Positions 8,797 to 15,451 of a DNA stretch of 21,079 nucleotides are shown here, in pieces. Below the pieces are notes generated by a model. The model had not been told where the DNA came from. It worked only from the letters and a program-made list of their open reading frames with translations, and did not search any database. The DNA is from Dehalococcoidia bacterium (GTDB lineage: Bacteria > Chloroflexota > Dehalococcoidia > UBA3495): NCBI GenBank assembly GCA_002730485.1, contig PCAH01000185.1, positions 1 to 21,079 on the forward strand. Reading direction: 5' to 3'. Position 1 is the first letter of the stretch; each line of letters opens with the position of its first letter. The translations under genes were made by a program, and so were the position numbers.

Positions 8797-9615
8797 ATGG
8801 CAGACCGACCCCTCAGGCTAGAAGGCAAAGTGGCGATCGTAACCGGAGCCGGATCGAGCGGCGAAGGAGTGGGCAACGGCAAAGCAGCGTCCATCTTGTT
8901 TGCTAGGGAGGGGGCCAAGGTCCTGTTGGTGGACTTTCAGGAAGACCGAGCCCGCGAGACCCTGGAACTGATCCAAGAAGAAGGCGGCGTTGCTTCTACC
9001 CTGCAGGGCGACATGACCAGCATCGAGGACTGCGAGCGGATGGCAGCCACTGCCATGGAGCGGTACGGGCGAGTGGATATCCTGGACAATAACGTGGGTA
9101 TCTCCCAGCGGGGCACCGTTGTCGAGGTCACAGAAGAAGCCTGGGACCGGGTGATGGCCGTCAACCTGAAGACCATCATGTTGGCCAGCAAGGCGACCAT
9201 ACCCCACATCATCTCCAGTGGCGGCGGTGGTGCCATCATCAATATCGCGTCCATCGCCGGACTGAGAGCCCACAGCAGCACGCCGTACAGTGCTTCCAAG
9301 GCCGGTGTCATCGGCCTGACGTTCTCGATGGCCGCCGACCATGCCGCCGACAACATTCGGGTCAATGTCATCGCTCCTGGTCTGGTTTACACCCCCATGG
9401 TGGCGCCAAGGATGAACGACGACCTGCGCCAGTTCCGGTCTGATGCCGCACCGCTGAAGTCGGAAGGCACCGCCTGGGACGTTGGTTACGCGGCCCTCTT
9501 CCTGGCCAGCGAGGAAGCCCGTTGGATCACGGGAATCTGCCTCCCAGTGGACGCAGGCCTGAGCTCAGTACACCCAGGGACCTACACCCCCATGAACCAG
9601 CAGACCAGGTACTAG
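8797..9615 (+). CDS. Short-chain dehydrogenase/reductase (SDR)
   Basis: Classical SDR of 272 aa, a soluble NAD(P)-dependent oxidoreductase. The Rossmann motif is an expanded form, TGAGSSGEGVGNGKA (residues 16-30), three residues longer than the usual TGxxxGxG. The NNAG motif reads NNVG (98-101). The catalytic set is present: N123, S152 in INIAS, and Y164/K168 in YSASK. D46 after the second strand (LLVDF) favours NAD over NADP. The ATG has AGAGGTG upstream. The next gene on the same strand is another SDR, but a palindromic repeat lies between them, so joint transcription is uncertain. The substrate cannot be told; 3-oxoacyl-ACP reductase labels are common for such proteins but unsupported here. 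Confidence 0.9.
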   Translation: MADRPLRLEGKVAIVTGAGSSGEGVGNGKAASILFAREGAKVLLVDFQEDRARETLELIQEEGGVASTLQGDMTSIEDCERMAATAMERYGRVDILDNNVGISQRGTVVEVTEEAWDRVMAVNLKTIMLASKATIPHIISSGGGGAIINIASIAGLRAHSSTPYSASKAGVIGLTFSMAADHAADNIRVNVIAPGLVYTPMVAPRMNDDLRQFRSDAAPLKSEGTAWDVGYAALFLASEEARWITGICLPVDAGLSSVHPGTYTPMNQQTRY

Positions 9616-9622
9616 ACGGGAG

Positions 9623-9723
9623 CCCTCACCCCAACCCTCTCCCGCTGCGAGAGAGGGAGCTTTTCTGCCCTTTTAGGGCGTTAACCCCTTCCCCTTCCAG
9701 GGGGAAGGTTGGGATGGGGGTGA
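9623..9723. repeat. Palindromic intergenic repeat (CCCTCACCCCAACCC type)
   Basis: The left arm (9623-9643) begins CCCTCACCCCAACCCTC and the right arm (9700-9723) ends GGTTGGGATGGGGGTGA, its imperfect reverse complement. Two smaller hairpins sit inside: CTCCC/GGGAG near 9638-9659, and CCCCTTCCCC/GGGGGAAGG near 9686-9708. The layout matches REP/MITE-like palindromes that occur in many unrelated bacterial genomes. It fills most of the gap between the two SDR genes and could form a strong mRNA hairpin. Confidence 0.75.
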
Positions 9724-9786
9724 AATACCCATATAAGAACGCCCCACCAAACCAACCAAACTGAATCAACCACCCAAGGAGCCAAC

Positions 9787-10539
9787 ATGCGTTTAGAAGG
9801 GAAAGTTGCCCTCATCAGCGGCGGGAGCCGGGGAATGGGGGCCTATGAGGCAGAGTTATTCGTCCAGGAAGGCGCCAAGGTTGTGATTGGCGACGTACGC
9901 GATGATGAAGGCAATGCCCTGGCCGAGAAAATTGCTGAGGGGGGAGGGGAAGCAGTCTTTGTGCATCTGGACGTGACCAGTGAGGCCGATTGGGCCACAG
10001 CAGTCAATGAGGCAGTGACTCGCTACGGCAAGCTGGATGTTCTGGTGAATAATGCTGGAGTGAGCGCTAGGGGCAGCATCGAAGAGACCTCAGTTGATGA
10101 CTGGGACCGGGTGATGAACATCAACGCCAAAGGGGTCTTCTTGGGCACGAAAACAGCCATACCTGAGATGCGTAAGGCCGGAGGCGGCTCCATTATAAAC
10201 ATCTCATCCCAATTGGGTCTGGTGGGTATGGGAGAAAGCAGCCCCCAATATCAGTCCTCCAAGGGAGCTGTCCGAATCTTCTCCAAATCGGCCGCCATCC
10301 AGTACGCATCAGAGGGCATCAGGGTCAACTCGGTGCATCCCGGGCCAATCGTAACTCCCATGACTGAAGCTCGGCGTTCCGATGCGGCTGTGCAGCAAAG
10401 GATGATCTCCCGCATACCCCTGGGTCGCTACGGAGAGTCCGAAGATGTGGCGTATGGGGTGCTCTACCTGGCTTCTGACGAATCGACGTTTGTCACCGGC
10501 AGTGAACTGGTGATTGACGGCGGCTGGACGGCGCAGTAA
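9787..10539 (+). CDS. Short-chain dehydrogenase/reductase (SDR)
   Basis: Classical SDR of 250 aa with SGGSRGMG (residues 11-18, here SGG in place of TGG), a D36 acidic residue after the second strand suggesting NAD use, NNAG (88-91), S140 in NISSQLG, and Y155/K159 in YQSSK. It ends in the usual TGSELVIDGGWTAQ. The overall look is that of the glucose 1-dehydrogenase / 3(20)-hydroxysteroid dehydrogenase / cyclopentanol dehydrogenase group, but substrate calls in this group are unreliable. The ATG follows AAGGAG at a good distance. It is clearly a paralogue of the SDR upstream, not a recent duplicate, because the two differ across most of their length and in the glycine motif. No downstream partner gene on this strand. 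Confidence 0.92.
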   Translation: MRLEGKVALISGGSRGMGAYEAELFVQEGAKVVIGDVRDDEGNALAEKIAEGGGEAVFVHLDVTSEADWATAVNEAVTRYGKLDVLVNNAGVSARGSIEETSVDDWDRVMNINAKGVFLGTKTAIPEMRKAGGGSIINISSQLGLVGMGESSPQYQSSKGAVRIFSKSAAIQYASEGIRVNSVHPGPIVTPMTEARRSDAAVQQRMISRIPLGRYGESEDVAYGVLYLASDESTFVTGSELVIDGGWTAQ

Positions 10540-10581
10540 GTAGCCACCAAGGCCGGATTGTGTAATATGGTTGTGGCGTGG

Positions 10582-10601
10582 ATTCCGGCGTACGCCGGAA
10601 T
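10582..10601. repeat. Perfect 20-bp palindrome
   Basis: ATTCCGGCGTACGCCGGAAT is a perfect palindrome and is followed by GAC. It has the form of the GGAATGAC-type small palindromes found in many environmental genomes. Confidence 0.8.
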
Positions 10602-10630
10602 GACGGTGGAATGAAATCAGGCTGCTAAAC

Positions 10631-10725
10631 CCGCTCATGGTGAGCCTGTCGAACCACCGCAGCGCATAGGTCATTCGCGCTTGGTATGACTTATGCGGGT
10701 CCTTCGACGGGCTCAGGACGAGCGG
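10631..10725. repeat. Nested inverted repeat, about 95 bp
   Basis: The outer arms start CCGCTC...GAGCCTGTCGAA at left (10631-10657) and end TTCGACGGGCTC...GAGCGG at right (10700-10725). Inner arms GCATAGGTCAT and ATGACTTATGC (about 10663-10698) continue the pairing, so the whole element can fold into one long hairpin. Each outer arm also forms its own small hairpin, closed by GGT/ACC in the left arm and GTCC/GGAC in the right. The core TGAGCCTGTCGAA is a widespread bacterial intergenic repeat type. Confidence 0.75.
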
Positions 10726-10767
10726 ATGCGTGTTTCCGCAAGAAATTTTGTGATATTGAAATCGTAG

Positions 10768-10788
10768 GGGCGGGTGAGAAACCCGCCC
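10768..10788. repeat. Short hairpin repeat GGGCGGGT/ACCCGCCC
   Basis: An 8 bp perfect stem with loop GAGAA, preceded by GTAG. The widespread form of this element is closed by CTAC next to the right arm, but here the right arm is followed by unrelated sequence and a CTACCCC appears only about 30 bp later, so this copy looks degraded or interrupted. Confidence 0.6.
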
Positions 10789-10846
10789 TGCTCCGCGTCA
10801 ACCAATCAACATTCCGTAGCTACCCCAATCGACGGCGAGGCTCAGC

Positions 10847-11743
10847 CTATAGCGAACCCAACCCCACAGCCTCCACCAGACGGTGGAACTCCTGCTGCGT
10901 TTCCTCGTTGGGATTTGGCCCTGGGTGGCGCACTTTGGAACACTCGATGAACCCACGGCTCTTCAGGGCGTACTTGCGGATACCCACACCGATGCCTTCT
11001 TGGAACTCGAAGAGCATCAGAGGGAGACAGCGAGAAAAGAGTTCCTCGGCCTTTTTGTTATCACCCTCGACCATCATCCGGCAGATGTCCACCAAGACCT
11101 CTGGATAGGCAAAGCCGGTCATGGCACCAGCGGAACCTCTGGCCAATTCCTCCAGCAAGAACACCCCGCCAAGGCCGCCGAAGATTGGCATGTTATCACC
11201 CACCAACTTGCGGATGGCTGAGATCTTTGGCGGTGTGGGCGGGTCTTCCAGCTTCAGATACTGGGCAGCTGGTACCCGGTTGTTCAGGTCCGCTATGAAC
11301 TCCGGGGACATATGGACGCCCGACGTGGAGGGGTAATCCTGGACCACGATGGGGATATCTATGGCGTCGGCCAGCCTGGAGTAGTGGCCGATGACTGCTT
11401 CAGGGTTGGGTTTGCCCATGGGAGGTGGCGATACCATCACGGCGGCGGCGCCCAATTTCTCGGCTTCCTTGCTGCGTTCGATGGCTGCCACAGTGCTGCC
11501 TGCAGTAGTCCCGACCGTGACTGGGAGGCCTTCTGAGTCCTGGATGACCTTATCCGCCAGGTGATAACGTTCGCCGTCGGTCAACCGCGCGGCCTCGCCG
11601 GTCACACCTAGGCAGACCATGCCCTTGCAACCCGAGGAAACGGCTTTATCTACCAGATTGCCCAGCCCGGGGAGATCGATGCTCTCATCCTCGTTGAAAG
11701 GGGTCGCCAGCATCCAATGGACCCCAGAAAATTTCTCAGCCAT
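10847..11743 (-). CDS. DapA/N-acetylneuraminate-lyase family class I aldolase
   Basis: A (beta/alpha)8-barrel lyase of the dihydrodipicolinate synthase family, 298 aa, which is the normal length. Family marks are GVTGE (46-50, usual GTTGE), the catalytic Tyr137 in VQDYPS and the Schiff-base Lys164 in YLKLEDPPTP. The ATG at 11743 has GAGG (11750-11753) 6 bases upstream, so I prefer it over an in-frame TTG at 11755. True DapA is usually next to lysine or peptidoglycan genes; here the neighbours are catabolic (SDRs, a regulator, a hydrolase), and the sequence is not a classical DapA, so a role in breaking down or making another 2-keto acid is more likely. The exact substrate is unknown. Confidence 0.88.
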   Translation of the reverse strand: MAEKFSGVHWMLATPFNEDESIDLPGLGNLVDKAVSSGCKGMVCLGVTGEAARLTDGERYHLADKVIQDSEGLPVTVGTTAGSTVAAIERSKEAEKLGAAAVMVSPPPMGKPNPEAVIGHYSRLADAIDIPIVVQDYPSTSGVHMSPEFIADLNNRVPAAQYLKLEDPPTPPKISAIRKLVGDNMPIFGGLGGVFLLEELARGSAGAMTGFAYPEVLVDICRMMVEGDNKKAEELFSRCLPLMLFEFQEGIGVGIRKYALKSRGFIECSKVRHPGPNPNEETQQEFHRLVEAVGLGSL

Positions 11744-11859
11744 GAAAAACCTCAAACCGAAGTAATAGTCAAAGTTACGCCGCTGCCATTCTACACGCCA
11801 AACCTACATGCTTGGAAAACCCAACAACTCCTGACAGGGCCCTCCCACAGCGAGAAGAA

Positions 11860-11922
11860 CAAGAACACCCATCCACCGGAGGTATTTGGGTCTGGACTCA
11901 GTCCAGCTGGCTAGGTTGTTAG
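11860..11922. repeat. Hairpin repeat at gene 3' end, copy 1
   Basis: This 63 bp stretch matches 13747-13829. Over the first 46 bp, 41 bases are identical. It contains the palindrome CTGGACTCAGTCCAG (11892-11906) and runs through the TAG stop of the AraC C-terminal ORF. Read on the minus strand, the hairpin lies just after that stop and is followed by a second weak stem and a T-rich stretch, so it may act as a terminator. Confidence 0.75.
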
Positions 11923-12252
11923 AGATTCAGAGCGGGCCTGCTTGCGGTACGACCCGGGAGCGGAGCCTACTTCGCGCCGGAATGCTCGTTTGAAAGCATC
12001 ATCAGACTGATATCCCAGACGCTCTGCAAGTTCGCCAAGGCTTAATGACGTGCCACACAACCAGCTTCGGGCCAACTGCATGCGCCAACTGGTCAGGTAA
12101 TACAGCGGTGTTTCACCCACCAGATTGGTGAAGTGAGCGGCAAACGACGAACGAGATAGACCCACCTCCGCTGCCAGGGATGCCACGGTCCACGGTTGGC
12201 CGGGGTCGTTATGAATCTGTCCCAACGCTTCGCAGACGACCAGATCATTCAA
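11911..12252 (-). pseudogene. AraC-type HTH domain, frame-shifted C-terminal half of the regulator
   Basis: These 113 residues are a complete AraC/XylS DNA-binding domain with two helix-turn-helix units: WTVASLAAEVGLSRSSFAAHFTNLVGETPLYYL and SLGELAERLGYQSDDAFKRAFRREVGSAPGSYRK-type second half. In the cupin_6 AraC family this domain directly follows a sequence like GWLRAL(N/R)DP. Here SWLR sits at the end of the upstream ORF and LNDLVV at the start of this one, one base out of frame. The only start is a TTG inside the overlap, with no ribosome site of its own, so independent translation is doubtful. A 1-base gain or 2-base loss, a sequencing error, or a programmed frameshift would explain it. 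If restored, the regulator would be about 315 aa. Confidence 0.75.
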
Positions 12253-12853
12253 GGCGGAGCCAGCTTAAACCCGTGGTTGCTTCGCTCTCGAGCCACACCC
12301 TGATTCCCTCGATGAATAACAAGTCAGTCAGGCGACTCAAAGCCGTGTTGGCGCCTGGCGCAGTGGAACCTGATTCATCGCTCCGCCGTTTCAGAATCAT
12401 CTGCAGCCACTGGGTGTTTTCTCCCCCGTCGGCGCGAATATGTAGCACTGGAGGCAGTATGGGCCGAAGGGCGTGAAACCCGCCTTCGCGAAAGTGGAAG
12501 ACCCCGCAGACCAATCGGGTCTTTGGGCCGCTGCCACCGATGTCTCCCACAGGACAGGCCAGGCTCCCTTCTTCGATGCCGCAGAGCGCTTCTTCAAGGG
12601 GTATGGATAGGGAATCCGGTTCGTTGACCATCTCATGGGACGCACCTTCAGGAAATATCACCAAGTCGCCGGGAGAGACCTCGAATAACTCTCCATCGGG
12701 TGTAAGCCTAGCCCAGCACTCACCATAGTCGATGGCGTGGAAGACCCCGCCGCGTTTCGGCATTGTCACGCCCCAGGGAGCAGTGAGGTCGAACCGCGCC
12801 ACCACGTCTCCAGACAAGTACATCTCATTCAATACGTCTGCTAATACATCCAT
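12245..12853 (-). pseudogene. Cupin (AraC-ligand-binding) domain, N-terminal half of a split AraC regulator
   Basis: The 202 residues form the cupin_6-type sensor domain of AraC-family regulators: VARFDLTAPWGV, FHAIDYGECWARL, VSPGDLVIFPEGASHEM, then GPKTRLVCGVFHF and LRPILPPVLHIRA, and the linker helix LSRLTDLLFIEGIRVWLE. It stops at a TGA just after SWLRLE, where normal family members continue straight into the HTH domain found in the overlapping ORF (8 bp overlap). The ATG at 12853 is clear, with only a weak upstream purine stretch. It is divergent from the isochorismatase-like gene, 153 bp away, the usual arrangement of an AraC regulator and its target. As written, the protein would lack DNA binding. 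Confidence 0.8.
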
Positions 12854-12892
12854 TTTGAACCACTTAAATCCAGACGAACTGCAACCTTTGCC

Positions 12893-12905
12893 GGACTAAT
12901 AGTCC
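12893..12905. promoter_or_regulatory. Candidate operator palindrome
   Basis: GGACT-AAT-AGTCC is a perfect 5 bp inverted repeat in the gap between the divergent regulator and the hydrolase gene. Position favours an operator for a local regulator; short length makes chance possible. Confidence 0.3.
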
Positions 12906-13006
12906 TGTCTTTGTCTGAAATGGAGTGTAAAAGATTAAGCACAGCAGGTCGAGCGGAAAGTCGCTTGCTAACAACCAAATGAATCAGAAAACAGCGGAGG
13001 AATGAA

Positions 13007-13654
13007 ATGGACATCAACAAAAATGACACGGCAGTACTGGTCACTGACCCACAGAATGACTTCTTGAGCGAACAGGGCGTCACCTGGCAATTAGTGGGCG
13101 GAAGCGTCACGGAGAACCACACCATCGAAAACATTGAAAAGCTCTTCAACGCGGCGAAGAATAACGGGTATGAAGTATTCGTTTCGCCCCATTACTACTA
13201 CCCGACCGACCATTTTTGGCAGTTTGGTGGGACGGTGGAGAAGTTGATGCACGAGATCAACATGTTCGGCCGGAGTGGCGCATTGACCATGGACGGCTTT
13301 TCCGGTTCGGGTGCCGACTGGCTAGAACAGTACAAACCCTTGATCAATGATGGCAAGACAGTGGTGCCCAGCCCCGACAAGGTTTACGGTCCTGAGAACA
13401 ATGACATCGTCCTGCAGCTACGCAAACGTGGTAACAGCAAGGTGATCCTGGCTGGGATGTCGGCCAACCTGTGCGTTGAGGCCCATATGCGGGAATTGCT
13501 GGAGCAAGGTTTCGAGGTTGCAGTGGTGAAAGACGCAACCGCAGGCGCAAAACATCCCGAATTGGGTGACGGCTATCAAGCAGCCCTGGTCAACTTTGGA
13601 TACATGGCCAACGCGGTACTCACGACCGAAGAGGCCATAGCCGCCCTGGCGTAA
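13007..13654 (+). CDS. Isochorismatase-like cysteine hydrolase
   Basis: A 215 aa soluble alpha/beta hydrolase of the isochorismatase superfamily, which cleaves amide, carbamoyl or ether bonds through a Cys nucleophile. The triad is visible: D14 in VTDPQNDF, K125 in SPDKVYGP, and C156 in GMSANLCVEAHMREL. Compared with the usual 180-190 aa members it has an insert of about 30 residues (roughly 62-115) with an aromatic YYYPTDHFWQFGG segment that probably shapes the substrate pocket. The ATG follows GGAGG at ideal spacing. The gene stands alone: divergent regulator upstream, strong terminator 26 bp downstream. Nicotinamidase, N-carbamoyl hydrolase or another amidase are all possible; the sequence does not decide. 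Confidence 0.9.
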   Translation: MDINKNDTAVLVTDPQNDFLSEQGVTWQLVGGSVTENHTIENIEKLFNAAKNNGYEVFVSPHYYYPTDHFWQFGGTVEKLMHEINMFGRSGALTMDGFSGSGADWLEQYKPLINDGKTVVPSPDKVYGPENNDIVLQLRKRGNSKVILAGMSANLCVEAHMRELLEQGFEVAVVKDATAGAKHPELGDGYQAALVNFGYMANAVLTTEEAIAALA

Positions 13655-13680
13655 AAGCAAGAAACACCGCGACCTAAAAC

Positions 13681-13717
13681 AGCCCCCTAAACTTGTTGGT
13701 TTAGGGGGCTGTTTTTA
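13681..13717 (+). terminator. Intrinsic terminator
   Basis: A perfect 12 bp stem AGCCCCCTAAAC/GTTTAGGGGGCT with loop TTGTTG, followed by GTTTTTA. It ends the isochorismatase-like gene. Confidence 0.93.
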
Positions 13718-13746
13718 TTCTCTCTGATAAACCAAATCCCACATCA

Positions 13747-13829
13747 CAAGAACACCCGTCCACCGAAGGTATTTGGGCCTGGGCTCAGCCCAGTGGGTTC
13801 AGGCTCAGTCTGCGTGGCTAGGGAGTTAG
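13747..13829. repeat. Hairpin repeat at gene 3' end, copy 2
   Basis: Second copy of the 11860-11922 element. Its palindrome is CTGGGCTCAGCCCAG (13779-13793): compared with copy 1 both sides of one base pair have changed together (A-T to G-C). About 18 bp are inserted after the palindrome (13796-13814). It again runs through the TAG stop of a minus-strand gene, here the quinone-oxidoreductase-like gene. Confidence 0.75.
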
Positions 13830-14786
13830 GAGGATCTTGCCGGTGGTTTCTCGGCCTTCCAGTTGACGGTGGGCTTCCACGGCCTCGGATAGAGGCAGGG
13901 TCAGGCCGATGTGTAAGTTAAGCTCGCCGGACTGAACCCAGCCGAGGACTTCTTGAGCTCGCTGTAGGAGTTCGTCACGGGTGGCGGTGTAATCGCCCAA
14001 ACTAGGACGAGTCAGGTACAGTGAGCCGTTCTGAAGGGCCCGGGTGTTGGTGTCGGTCACTGCGCCACCGGCCTGGCCGTAGAGCACCATATAGCCACGA
14101 CGGCCCAGGCATTTAAAACCCTTTTCAAAGGTGGTCTGACCCACTGCGTCCAAAACCATGTTCACGCCCTGTCCGCCAGTCGCCCGGCGTATCTCCTCTT
14201 CAAAATCCTGCTGGGTGTAGAGGATCGTCTGGTCGGCTCCGGCCTTGGTCGCCATCTCGGCCTTGGCTTCGGTCGAGACGGTGGTGAAGACGTGTACTCC
14301 CAGTCGTTTCAGAAGTTGAATTAACAGGAGACCCATCCCACCGGCCCCGGCGTGGACCAAGACCTGGTCGCCGGGGTTGAGCCTGGCAACGCCGAAGACC
14401 AGGAAATGGGCAGTCATACCCTGGAGGAGCGAAGCAGAGCCGGTGGCAAAGTCCATAGCGTCGGGTATGCGAACCAGCAGCCAGGATGGCACGGCTTGTT
14501 TTTCAGCGTAAGAACCTGTGTGCATGGCATAGGCCACCCGGTCGCCCACGACAACCTCGGTGACGCCCTCTCCTACGGCGGTGACAACGCCGCAGCCTTC
14601 CCGACCAGGAGTCCATGGGAAGCTTGCTGGCACGTTGGTGCCCTTTCGACTGGACACGTCGGTGTAGTTGACGCCGATGGACTTGAGGTCAACCACGGCC
14701 TCGCCTGGTCCTGGTGTTGGATCGGGAACATCTTCCAGTTTCAGAACCTCGGGTCCGCCGATCTCATATGCGCGAATCGCCTTCAT
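13818..14786 (-). CDS. Zinc-independent quinone oxidoreductase (MDR superfamily)
   Basis: A 322 aa medium-chain dehydrogenase/reductase of the NADPH:quinone oxidoreductase type (QOR/zeta-crystallin-like). It starts MKAIRAYEIGGPEVLKLEDV, has SIGVNYTDVSSRKG (37-49) and GREGCGVVTAVGEGV (61-75), and the nucleotide-binding AGAGGMG at 146-152. Structural and catalytic zinc cysteines of alcohol dehydrogenases are absent, as expected for the QOR branch. It ends TTGKILLTP, typical of the family. The ATG is preceded by GGGGAGA. It reduces quinones or other alpha,beta-unsaturated carbonyls with NADPH in the cytoplasm. It is monocistronic on this strand; the zinc-ribbon gene lies upstream with a 236 bp gap. 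Confidence 0.92.
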   Translation of the reverse strand: MKAIRAYEIGGPEVLKLEDVPDPTPGPGEAVVDLKSIGVNYTDVSSRKGTNVPASFPWTPGREGCGVVTAVGEGVTEVVVGDRVAYAMHTGSYAEKQAVPSWLLVRIPDAMDFATGSASLLQGMTAHFLVFGVARLNPGDQVLVHAGAGGMGLLLIQLLKRLGVHVFTTVSTEAKAEMATKAGADQTILYTQQDFEEEIRRATGGQGVNMVLDAVGQTTFEKGFKCLGRRGYMVLYGQAGGAVTDTNTRALQNGSLYLTRPSLGDYTATRDELLQRAQEVLGWVQSGELNLHIGLTLPLSEAVEAHRQLEGRETTGKILLTP

Positions 14787-14930
14787 AATGGTCTCCCCTT
14801 TTAGTAGTCCAGCCAGTCATGTCCCGGTTGGGATTGGGGCTAGGTTACAGCACAGGGAGGCGTGAGGGAAGCATGGCCGATACTGGGAAAAAAGAGGGGG
14901 TATCAATTAACGTCGAGGGGCCGCAAGATT

Positions 14931-15001
14931 GAGGGAAGGGGATCCTCCAACCTTACGACCCGCTCGTCTAGAGGGAAGGGGTACGACGGTTACGAGCCGT
15001 C
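14931..15001. repeat. Direct repeat plus hairpin of unknown role
   Basis: GAGGGAAGGGG occurs at 14931-14941 and again at 14971-14981, exactly 40 bp apart, and a shorter GAGGGAAG is at 14864-14871. Next to the second copy is a hairpin, on the minus strand GACGG-CTCGTAA-CCGTC. The stretch lies just after the end of the zinc-ribbon gene, so it may belong to its 3' end. Confidence 0.4.
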
Positions 15002-15022
15002 TGATTTCAGGTTTAGTTGCGC

Positions 15023-15451
15023 TTAGTCCGCGGCAGCCAGTTCCGGTACCGCAGAACGCAGGTCACGGAGTCGCTCACGTACTACACGAATCTGTCTGGG
15101 GCCGCGACCAACGATCTCTGCGATCTCACGCATCTTCATTCCCTGGTCCAAGTGTTTGATCACTTGCTGATTCTTGTTCCACCACTGCTCTTCGTTGAAT
15201 CTGGTCTCAGCAGGTACCTGAGTCAGGTGTCTGGCAGACTGGCGAATCTTGGGTCGCTTTCCTCCGCGGTCTTCTCCATCTGAGGCACCGCCGACTGCGA
15301 CGGGTTGTTGGACGTCAACCGGTTCGAGTCGTAGGTCCATCACCGCGTTCTTCGGGTAGTAGCAGGCACCGCATTGGATGCAGCTCCACTCGTCAAAACT
15401 TATTCCCAGGTCGCCGCCGCACTTCCCACATCCCTTCAGCATGTACAACAT
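15023..15451 (-). CDS. Small zinc-ribbon / helix-turn-helix protein
   Basis: I do not recognise a named family. The 142 aa protein has an N-terminal zinc ribbon with C8xxC11 and C24xxC27 (plus C30), a hydrophilic linker, and a C-terminal basic segment QWWNKNQQVIKHLDQGMKMREIAEIVGRGPRQIRVVRERL (about 90-128) with the pattern of an HTH: MKMREIAEIVG as the first helix and GRGPRQIRVV as recognition helix. This suggests a DNA-binding regulator. I chose the ATG at 15451 because AAAGGGG (15459-15465) lies 7 bases upstream; a longer in-frame ORF to 15553 would run across the CRP-like palindrome and has Cys/Ser-rich low-complexity sequence without support. It is divergent from the crotonase gene. Confidence 0.75.
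   Translation of the reverse strand: MLYMLKGCGKCGGDLGISFDEWSCIQCGACYYPKNAVMDLRLEPVDVQQPVAVGGASDGEDRGGKRPKIRQSARHLTQVPAETRFNEEQWWNKNQQVIKHLDQGMKMREIAEIVGRGPRQIRVVRERLRDLRSAVPELAAAD

Larger units (their letters stand above)
10540..10846. other. Non-coding gap packed with palindromic repeats
   Basis: No convincing gene lies in these 307 bp between the second SDR and the end of the DapA-family gene. Three different palindromic elements are stacked here (10582-10601, 10631-10725, 10768-10788), separated by short unremarkable sequence. They lie between convergent genes, a usual location for such repeats. Confidence 0.7.

Noticed and set aside
10686..11108. 140-aa plus-strand ORF over the repeat gap
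   Set aside because: It is built from palindromic repeat sequence and the antisense of the DapA-family gene.
10847..11743. Naming the aldolase dapA
   Set aside because: Family membership is clear, but the context and divergence do not support lysine synthesis.
14941..15020. tRNA-Thr(CGT)-like anticodon arm on the minus strand (GACGG-CTCGTAA-CCGTC)
   Set aside because: The loop looks like an anticodon loop, but no T-arm with GTTC, no D-arm and no acceptor pairing could be found around it.
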